Source of the DNA: Burkholderiales bacterium
GTDB lineage: Bacteria > Pseudomonadota > Gammaproteobacteria > Burkholderiales > Burkholderiaceae_C
Reading direction: 5' to 3'
Assembly (NCBI GenBank): GCA_025363275.1
Contig: JANYEE010000252.1
Span: 1-37,875 of the forward strand
Length of the DNA: 37,875 nucleotides
Shown here: positions 32,117 to 37,875 of the stretch, piece after piece
Layout of the letters: the number at the start of each line of letters is the position of its first letter
Position numbering within the stretch: the first letter of the stretch is position 1
Made by a program: the position numbers and the translations under genes
The notes under the pieces: generated by a model
Told to the model about the DNA's origin: nothing
Databases searched by the model: none
What the model saw: only the letters and a program-made list of their open reading frames with translations

Positions 32117-32127
32117 CAATCGTGCCC

Positions 32128-32967
32128 ATGAATCCTGCCGACTACGTACAAGAAAAAGCCGCGGCCTCGGGCAGCAGCTTTTATTACGCCTTCCTGTTCT
32201 TACCCCAGCCCCGGCGCGCGGCCATCACTGCCTTTTATGCCTTTTGCCGCGAGGTGGATGATGTGGTGGACGACATGGTGGACGCGGGCGTGGCAGCCAC
32301 CAAGCTGGCCTGGTGGCGCAGTGAGGTGGCCAAGGCCTTTGCCGGGCAGCCCAGCCACCCGGTGATGCGGGCGCTGATGCCCCTGACCGCCGAATTCGGT
32401 ATTGAGCAGCGCCACCTGCAGGCCATCATTGATGGCTGCCAGATGGACCTGGAGCAAACCCGCTACCTGGACTACCCCGGCCTGCAGCGCTACTGCCACC
32501 TGGTGGCGGGCGAGGTGGGCGAGGTGGCAGCGCGCATCTTTGGCCAGACGCAGCCACAAACCACCGCCTACGCCCACAAACTAGGCCAGGCGCTGCAGCT
32601 GACCAACATCATCCGCGACGTGGGCGAAGACGCGCTGCGCGGGCGCATCTACCTGCCGGTGAACGAGCTACAACAGTTCGATGTGAAGGCGCACGAGATT
32701 TTGAACCGCGTTTACTCCGACCGCTTTGTGGCGCTGATGCAGTTTCAGGCCCAGCGCGCCCACGGCCTGTATGACGAAGCCCTGGCGCTGCTACCCGCAG
32801 ATGACCGCCGCGCCCAAAAGCCAGGCCTGATGATGGCCAGCATTTACCGGGCGCTCTTGCGTGAGATTGAGGTGGATAAGTTCCAGGTGCTGAACCAGCG
32901 CATCAAGCTCACCCCGCTGCACAAAATGTGGCTGGCTTGGAAAGTGCAGGCCCTGGGCCGCTTATGA
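32128..32967 (+). CDS. hpnD: Presqualene diphosphate synthase HpnD
   Basis: HpnD joins two farnesyl diphosphates into presqualene diphosphate. The 279-residue length is normal. The two aspartate motifs are FCREVDDVVDDMVD (about residues 41-54) and NIIRDVGEDALRGRIYLP (about 165-182). The ATG at 32128 is chosen because the family begins MNPADYVQEKAAASGSSFYY. The frame is open back to a GTG at 32062. The ATG of hpnE overlaps its stop. No promoter is evident upstream, where the integron-like DNA ends, so its transcription may come from new sequence. Confidence 0.94.
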   Translation: MNPADYVQEKAAASGSSFYYAFLFLPQPRRAAITAFYAFCREVDDVVDDMVDAGVAATKLAWWRSEVAKAFAGQPSHPVMRALMPLTAEFGIEQRHLQAIIDGCQMDLEQTRYLDYPGLQRYCHLVAGEVGEVAARIFGQTQPQTTAYAHKLGQALQLTNIIRDVGEDALRGRIYLPVNELQQFDVKAHEILNRVYSDRFVALMQFQAQRAHGLYDEALALLPADDRRAQKPGLMMASIYRALLREIEVDKFQVLNQRIKLTPLHKMWLAWKVQALGRL

Positions 32968-34292
32968 AGATCGCCATCGTAGGTGCAGGCTGGGCCGGTA
33001 TGGCCGCTGCCGTGGCAGCGGTGCAGGCCGGGCACGACGCTACAGTTTTTGAAGCAGCCCGGGCAGTGGGCGGGCGGGCCAGGGCCCTGGTCTGCACCCT
33101 GCCCGATGGCACTGAGGCTACGCTGGACAACGGTCAGCACATCCTGATTGGCGCTTACACCGAAACCCTGCGTCTGATGCGCGTGGTAGGGCTGGACCCT
33201 GAGGCCCTGCTGCTGCGCCAGCCCTTGTCTCTGCCCTTTGTTGATGGCACCGGTTTGCAAACGCCGCCCTGGGCGGGCGAGTGGCCTGCGCCACTGGACG
33301 CGCTGGCGGCCATAGCCACCGCGCGCGGTTGGTCGTGGGCAGACCGATGGTCGCTGATACAGCCTTCAGTGGGCTGGCAACTGCGCGGCTTCAAATGCCC
33401 GCCGCACACCACGGTGGCCGAGCTATGCCATGGCATGTCGCCACGCGTGTTGCATGAGTTGATCGAACCGCTGTGCGTATCGGCGCTGAACACACCCGCT
33501 GCCCAGGCCAGCGCCCAGATTTTTCTCAGGGTCTTGCAAGACTCGCTGTTTGGCAGCCGCGGCGGCTCCAACTTGCTGCTGCCACGGGCGGACCTAGCCA
33601 GCCTGTTTCCGGCTGCCGCTGCCGCGTGGATAGCGCAGCCGCCCAGCCCCGAGCGGCCCGGCCAGGGGCGCGTGCACTGCGGCGTGCGGGTGGATAACCT
33701 GGTGTGGCAAGCGCCGCACTGGTTGGTCAACACAGAGGCTTTTGACAAGGCCATTTGGGCCACTTCAGCATCCAATGCGGCTGAGGCCCTGGAAGAATAT
33801 GCCCGGAGTGCTCCTAAAACTATAGCATATGGCATGCACTATTGGGCTAAGGCTGTAGCGGCGCTGCACTTTGAAGCGATTGCCACCGTCTACGCACACG
33901 CCCCCGGCGTGCGCCTGCCGCATGCCATGCTGGCCCTGCGCAATAGCGCCACACAGCCCGCGCAGTTTGTGTTCGACCGCGGCCACCTGGGCGGCCCGGA
34001 GGGCCTGCTGGCCTTTGTGGTCAGCGCCAGCCACGGTAGCCGCGACGAACTGCAGGCCGCCGTGTTGGCCCAGGCCGCCAGCCAGCTGCAAGCTCTGGGC
34101 GGTGAACGCTTGCAGGCCGTGCAAACCGTGATTGAAAAGCGCGCCACCTTTGCCTGCACCCCCGCCCTGCCCCGACCCCACCCCGGCATTGCACCGGGCC
34201 TGGTGGCCGCGGGCGACTATGTGTATGGCCCCTACCCCGCCACACTAGAAGGTGCCGTGCGCAGTGGCGTAGCGGCCATTCACTACGTATGA
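32964..34292 (+). CDS. hpnE: Hydroxysqualene dehydroxylase HpnE
   Basis: HpnE is a flavin amine-oxidase-type enzyme that reduces hydroxysqualene to squalene. The 442-residue product from ATG 32964 has the Rossmann FAD loop IAIVGAGWAGMAAAVAA (about residues 3-19), VGGRARAL, and the C-terminal FAD site GLVAAGDYVYGPYPATLEGAVRSGVAA. The start overlaps the hpnD stop as ATGA. The segment near residues 283-299 (about YARSAPKTIAYGMHYWAKA) is encoded by a copy of the dispersed repeat and looks like an extra loop relative to my memory of the family. Frame is preserved. Confidence 0.92.
   Translation: MKIAIVGAGWAGMAAAVAAVQAGHDATVFEAARAVGGRARALVCTLPDGTEATLDNGQHILIGAYTETLRLMRVVGLDPEALLLRQPLSLPFVDGTGLQTPPWAGEWPAPLDALAAIATARGWSWADRWSLIQPSVGWQLRGFKCPPHTTVAELCHGMSPRVLHELIEPLCVSALNTPAAQASAQIFLRVLQDSLFGSRGGSNLLLPRADLASLFPAAAAAWIAQPPSPERPGQGRVHCGVRVDNLVWQAPHWLVNTEAFDKAIWATSASNAAEALEEYARSAPKTIAYGMHYWAKAVAALHFEAIATVYAHAPGVRLPHAMLALRNSATQPAQFVFDRGHLGGPEGLLAFVVSASHGSRDELQAAVLAQAASQLQALGGERLQAVQTVIEKRATFACTPALPRPHPGIAPGLVAAGDYVYGPYPATLEGAVRSGVAAIHYV
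33810..33855 (+). repeat. GCTAY repeat copy F, inside hpnE
   Basis: It reads GCTCCTAAAACTATAGC, then GGCATGCACTATTGGGCTAAGGC. The ATAGC sits at the standard offset and the GGGCTA end is kept; the middle is shorter than in other copies. It is translated in frame in hpnE. Confidence 0.5.
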
Positions 34293-34317
34293 CATATTTT
34301 TGCTGATGGAGCCCCGC

Positions 34318-36714
34318 ATGCATATTGCCCTGAAATGGGTGGCTGGCGTCATAACCGCCGCGGCGCTGGCTGCGGGTGGCGCAGCCGCCTGGTACATCCA
34401 TACCAAACAGCCGGTGCGCAGCGGCGAGATTGGGCTGCAAAATCTCAAAGCGCCAGTGAGTGTGGCCTATGACGAACGCGGCGTGCCCCACATCCGCGCC
34501 GAGAATGAACACGACCTGTACCGCGCGCTGGGCTATGTGCACGCGCAAGACCGCTTGTTTCAGATGGAGATGGTGCGCCGCTTGGCCAACGGCGAATTGT
34601 CCGAAATTTTGGGCCCCAAGCTGATGGATGCTGACCGGCTGTTTCGCACGCTAGGGCTGCGCAATTTTGCGCAAAACTATGCTGCCAAAATGGACATGAA
34701 CACACCGGCCAACCAAGCGCTGCTAGCCTATCTGGACGGCATAAACCAGTTCCAGGCTAGCCACCCTGCGCCCCTAGAATTTGACCTGCTGGGTATCCCT
34801 AAACGCGACTTCACACCCAAGGACACGATTGCCGTGTCTGGCTACCTGGCCTACAGCTTTGCTGCAGCCTTCAAGACCGAGCCGGTGATGACTTTTATCC
34901 GCGACAAGCTGGGGCCAGAGTATCTCAAAGCCTTTGATGTGGATTGGCATCCGCAAGGTGTGGTCGGTAACGTGGCGCTGCAGACCCAAGACTGGTCTGC
35001 CCTGACGCAACTGGCAAGGGCCAGTGATGAGGCGCTGCAAGCCGCAGGCGTGGCCCCGTTTGAGGGCAGCAATGCCTGGGCTATTAGTGGACGTAATACC
35101 GTGAGTGGCAAGCCCCTGCTGGCGGGCGATCCGCACATTGCCTACTCGGCCCCATCGGTGTGGTACGAGGCGCATTTGTCGGCTCCCGGCTTTGAGCTGT
35201 ATGGCCACCACCAGGCCCTGAACCCGATGGCGCTGCTTGGCCACAACACCCAGTTTGGCTGGTCGTTGACCATGTTCCAAAACGACGACATCGACCTGAT
35301 TGCTGAAAAAGTAAACCCCGAAAATCCCAACCAAGTTTGGTACCACAACCAATGGGTGACGCTGGAAACCCGTAGCGAAACTATTGCCGTCAAAGGCGCG
35401 CCAGCCGTCACGCTGACGCTACGCAAATCGCCCCACGGCCCGATCGTGACCGACGCCTTCAAGACCCCATTGGCAAGCACGCCGATTGCGATGTGGTGGG
35501 CATTTCTGGAAACTGAAAACCCGTTGCTACAGGCCTTTTATGAATTGAACCGGGCTGACACGCGCGCCAAGGCGCGCACCGCAGCCGAAAAAATCCATGC
35601 ACCTGGCCTGAATATTGTGTGGGCTAGCACATCGGGCGACATTGCCTGGTGGGCCGCCGGCAAGCTGCCGATCCGCCCGCCTGGCGTCAACCCGACTTTC
35701 ATCTTGGATGCCAGCAAAGGCGAAGCAGAAAAACTGGGCTACTACAACTTTGCGTTCAACCCGCAAGAGGAAAACCCGGCGCGTGGCTACATCGTCTCGG
35801 CCAACCACCAGCCCAAACCTTCCAGCGGCGTGCCGGTGCCCGGCTACTACAACCTGGCCGACCGCGCCGAGCGCCTGGACTTGCAACTGCGCAACCCCGA
35901 TCGCCAGTGGGACACTGCGGCCGCACAGGCCCTGCAGCTCGATATCGGCACAGCCTACGGCCCGCGCATGCTGCGCGATCTGATACCCATCCTGAAGGCT
36001 GTCACCACAGACCCATATGAAAAGGCTTTCCTAGAGCCGCTGGAGCAATGGGACGGCAACTACGCCACCGGTAGTATTGCGCCGTTATTGTTCAACCAAC
36101 TGTTGTATGAGATAGCCAAAGGGGCCATGGCCGATGAGCTGGGCGAAGAACAGTTCGCCAACTTACTCAAAACCCGGGCGCTGGATACCGCTCTACCCCG
36201 CCTAGCCGCGGACGCCAAGTCGCCTTGGTGGGACGACATTCGCACAACAGCCCCCGAGAGCCGGTTTGAAACTTTGCGCATCGCCTGGGTCAACACCCTG
36301 CGCCATTTGGAATCGCTGTATGGCAAAGACCTGACCCAATGGAACTGGGGCAAGGCACACACCCTGACCCAGAACCACCCACTGGGCGCGCAAAAACCGT
36401 TGGACCGTATCTTCAACGTGGGACCGTTTTCGGTGTCGGGGGGGCGTGAAATACCTAACAACCTCTCCTACAGCATTGGCCCTGCACCGTGGGCAGTCAC
36501 TGCCGGACCCTCCACCCGCAGAGTGATTGACTTTGCCAACCCCGGTGCGGCACAAGGCATTAATCCTCTAGGGCAAAGCGGCGTGTGGTGGGACGCGCAT
36601 TACGACGACCAAGTGGCGCGTTTTGTGGCGGGCTACTACGTGCCCCAGCACTTGCTGGCCGATGATGTTGTGACCCATACGCGCAGCAGCTTGAAACTAG
36701 TACCCGCCCACTAG
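34318..36714 (+). CDS. Penicillin acylase family (Ntn hydrolase, S45) protein
   Basis: The 798-residue precursor should be exported and self-cleaved to alpha and beta subunits. The N-terminus MHIALKWVAGVITAAALAAGGAAAWYI is a signal anchor or signal peptide. The beta subunit would begin at S251 in FEGSNAWAISG, the nucleophile of the family. Further family blocks are YRALGYVHAQDRLFQMEMVRR (about residues 64-84), GDPHIAYSAPSVWYE and GHNTQFGWSLT. The start ATG 34318 has GGAG 6 bases upstream; ATG 34306 and TTG 34300 are alternatives. Related enzymes act on beta-lactams or acyl-homoserine lactones, so the substrate is open. It follows hpnE by 25 bases and may be in the same transcript. Confidence 0.92.
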   Translation: MHIALKWVAGVITAAALAAGGAAAWYIHTKQPVRSGEIGLQNLKAPVSVAYDERGVPHIRAENEHDLYRALGYVHAQDRLFQMEMVRRLANGELSEILGPKLMDADRLFRTLGLRNFAQNYAAKMDMNTPANQALLAYLDGINQFQASHPAPLEFDLLGIPKRDFTPKDTIAVSGYLAYSFAAAFKTEPVMTFIRDKLGPEYLKAFDVDWHPQGVVGNVALQTQDWSALTQLARASDEALQAAGVAPFEGSNAWAISGRNTVSGKPLLAGDPHIAYSAPSVWYEAHLSAPGFELYGHHQALNPMALLGHNTQFGWSLTMFQNDDIDLIAEKVNPENPNQVWYHNQWVTLETRSETIAVKGAPAVTLTLRKSPHGPIVTDAFKTPLASTPIAMWWAFLETENPLLQAFYELNRADTRAKARTAAEKIHAPGLNIVWASTSGDIAWWAAGKLPIRPPGVNPTFILDASKGEAEKLGYYNFAFNPQEENPARGYIVSANHQPKPSSGVPVPGYYNLADRAERLDLQLRNPDRQWDTAAAQALQLDIGTAYGPRMLRDLIPILKAVTTDPYEKAFLEPLEQWDGNYATGSIAPLLFNQLLYEIAKGAMADELGEEQFANLLKTRALDTALPRLAADAKSPWWDDIRTTAPESRFETLRIAWVNTLRHLESLYGKDLTQWNWGKAHTLTQNHPLGAQKPLDRIFNVGPFSVSGGREIPNNLSYSIGPAPWAVTAGPSTRRVIDFANPGAAQGINPLGQSGVWWDAHYDDQVARFVAGYYVPQHLLADDVVTHTRSSLKLVPAH

Positions 36715-36719
36715 GCGGG
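36703..36719. terminator. Hairpin between convergent acylase and GGDEF-EAL genes
   Basis: A 6-bp GC stem CCCGCC/GGCGGG with a 5-base loop contains the acylase stop codon. Only 14 bases separate the two convergent stops. There is no T-run, so termination here is a guess. Confidence 0.3.
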
Positions 36720-36728
36720 CTGCACGGC

Positions 36729-37875
36729 TCAAGTACCCGTCTTACGCGGCTGGGACTGCGCTACGTAGGCATTAAACGCAGCAATGGGCAGGGGCTCCGC
36801 AAACAGGAAACCCTGGTAACAGTAGCAGCCGATATTGGCCAGAAAACTGCGCTGCGCCTCGGTCTCCACACCCTCTGCCACCACCGCCAACCCCAGGCTG
36901 TGCCCCAGCCCGACGATGGTGCGCGCAATCGCAGCATCGTTGGGGTCCGTGAGCACATCCTGCACAAAAGAATGGTCGATTTTGAGCAGCTCCAGCGGCA
37001 ATTGTTTGAGGTAATTGAGCGAGGAGTAACCCGTACCAAAGTCATCTAACGAAAACCCGACGCCCATTGCGCGCAGCTCTTTCATTTTGACGATGATGTC
37101 CTCCACCCGATGCACCAACACGGTCTCGGTCAGCTCCAGGCGCAAGCGCTGCGCCGGGGCACCGGTGCGCTGCAAGGCACTGGCCACCTGGGCCACGAAG
37201 TCGGGTTCGCGCAGTTGCCGCGCGCTCACGTTGACTGCCAGGCTCAGGTGCGATGTCAGCGGGTCTTGGGCCCACTGCGCCAACTGCTCGCAGGCGGTGT
37301 TCAAAACCCAGCGCCCCAGTGGCAAGATGAGGCCCGTAGCTTCGGCCAACGGAATAAATTCAGTCGGCATGACCAGCCCGCGCTGAGGCTGCCGCCAGCG
37401 CACCAGGGCTTCGGCGCCTGTCACATGGCCCAACACATCCACCATGGGCTGAAAATGCAGTTCCAGCTCTTCGCCGCCCTGCAGGCCATCGCGCAGGTCT
37501 GACTCCATCGCCACGCGACTGTCCACATCGGATTGCATGGCCACATCAAAAAAGCGCAGCGTATTGCGCCCCGCCGCCTTGGCCTGGTACATGGCCAAAT
37601 CGGCCTGTTTGAGCAAGTCGTCCACGCTTTGCACTGCATCGCCCATCAGCGTAATCCCGATGCTGGGCGAACTGCGGTGCTCACGCCCGGCCAACTGATA
37701 AGGTGCGTTCAAGGAACTCAAAATCTTTTTGCCAATGGCCTCGGCTTGGGATGCGGCATCTAGCGCGTCACCATCCAAATCATCCAGCACCACCACAAAC
37801 TCGTCACCGCCCAGCCGAGCCACCGTATCCGATTCACGCACACAGGTGCCCAGGCGCTCGGCCACTTGCTGCAGC
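36729..37875 (-). CDS. GGDEF-EAL domain protein (partial, 5' end off the window)
   Basis: The visible C-terminal 382 residues run off the right edge. They hold the second half of a GGDEF domain with an intact RLGGDEFVVVL loop and an EAL domain. The EAL signature is AEALVRWRQP, with metal/catalytic blocks NVSARQL, LELTETVL and DDFGTGYSSLNYLKQLP. Later blocks are LKIDHSFV and VVAEGVET. All the acidic residues expected of an active c-di-GMP phosphodiesterase seem present, so it may both make and break c-di-GMP. Sensor domains would lie upstream outside the window. It is convergent with the acylase gene. Confidence 0.93.
   Translation of the reverse strand, partial: LQQVAERLGTCVRESDTVARLGGDEFVVVLDDLDGDALDAASQAEAIGKKILSSLNAPYQLAGREHRSSPSIGITLMGDAVQSVDDLLKQADLAMYQAKAAGRNTLRFFDVAMQSDVDSRVAMESDLRDGLQGGEELELHFQPMVDVLGHVTGAEALVRWRQPQRGLVMPTEFIPLAEATGLILPLGRWVLNTACEQLAQWAQDPLTSHLSLAVNVSARQLREPDFVAQVASALQRTGAPAQRLRLELTETVLVHRVEDIIVKMKELRAMGVGFSLDDFGTGYSSLNYLKQLPLELLKIDHSFVQDVLTDPNDAAIARTIVGLGHSLGLAVVAEGVETEAQRSFLANIGCYCYQGFLFAEPLPIAAFNAYVAQSQPRKTGT

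Noticed and set aside
1-37875. CRISPR array
   Set aside because: No regularly spaced direct repeats with unique spacers were seen; the GCTAY copies are kilobases apart.

Overview
The window looks like chromosomal DNA of a betaproteobacterium of the order Burkholderiales, most likely family Comamonadaceae (Rhodoferax/Polaromonas-like). This is an inference from moderately high G+C, from the tRNA-Leu–tig–clpP–clpX–lon order, from the rlmE–ftsH–folP–glmM order, from hpnCDE-type squalene genes, and from the protein sequences. No taxonomic search was run.

Left part (1–9.3 kb). A metallophosphoesterase of LpxH type (cut by the left edge) overlaps an OlsB-like acyltransferase. Then come a GGDEF protein whose membrane N-terminus is frameshifted and a GNAT gene that ends the folP–glmM–GNAT operon. 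Next are ftsH with its terminator, rlmE, and the divergent CRS1-YhbY RNA-binding gene. This is mostly conserved housekeeping: cell-wall precursor, folate, membrane proteolysis and rRNA modification.

Middle (9.3–26.4 kb). A gap with a tiny IS5-type transposase remnant precedes a Crp/Fnr regulator, an APH-like kinase and an acyl-CoA dehydrogenase, all on the plus strand. An HD-GYP c-di-GMP phosphodiesterase lies behind a conserved hypothetical gene on the minus strand. Three tRNA genes (Leu, Gly, Cys) are followed by the proteostasis block lon, clpX, clpP and tig, with tRNA-Leu(UAG) next to tig. Sigma-32-like promoters can be read in front of lon and clpP. A TriC-like RND efflux pump with its lipoprotein adaptor follows, and a TetR-type palindrome lies in its promoter region.

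Right part (26.4–37.9 kb). The squalene genes hpnC and hpnD-hpnE are separated by about 4.8 kb of accessory DNA. That DNA holds a secreted beta-barrel-like protein, a signal-peptide protein with an HEAGH zinc-protease-like motif, an HD-domain protein with PhnZ-like spacing, and a PIN/AbrB toxin-antitoxin pair with palindromic operators. It also holds a truncated IS256-family element with one end left, and an integron-cassette remnant: an 84-bp attC-like site, a four-helix membrane protein ORF starting 4 bp after it, and a second degenerate attC. No integrase is seen. hpnD-hpnE, a penicillin-acylase-family (Ntn) hydrolase and a GGDEF-EAL protein cut by the right edge close the window.

A family of about 45-bp repeats with a GCTAY…ATAGC stem occurs eight times across the window. 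Four copies lie inside genes (folP, the pump adaptor, hpnC, hpnE), and two supply the stop codon or 3' end of c-di-GMP genes. This dispersed repeat, the cassette remnant and the barrel/HEAGH gene pair are the least explained things here.
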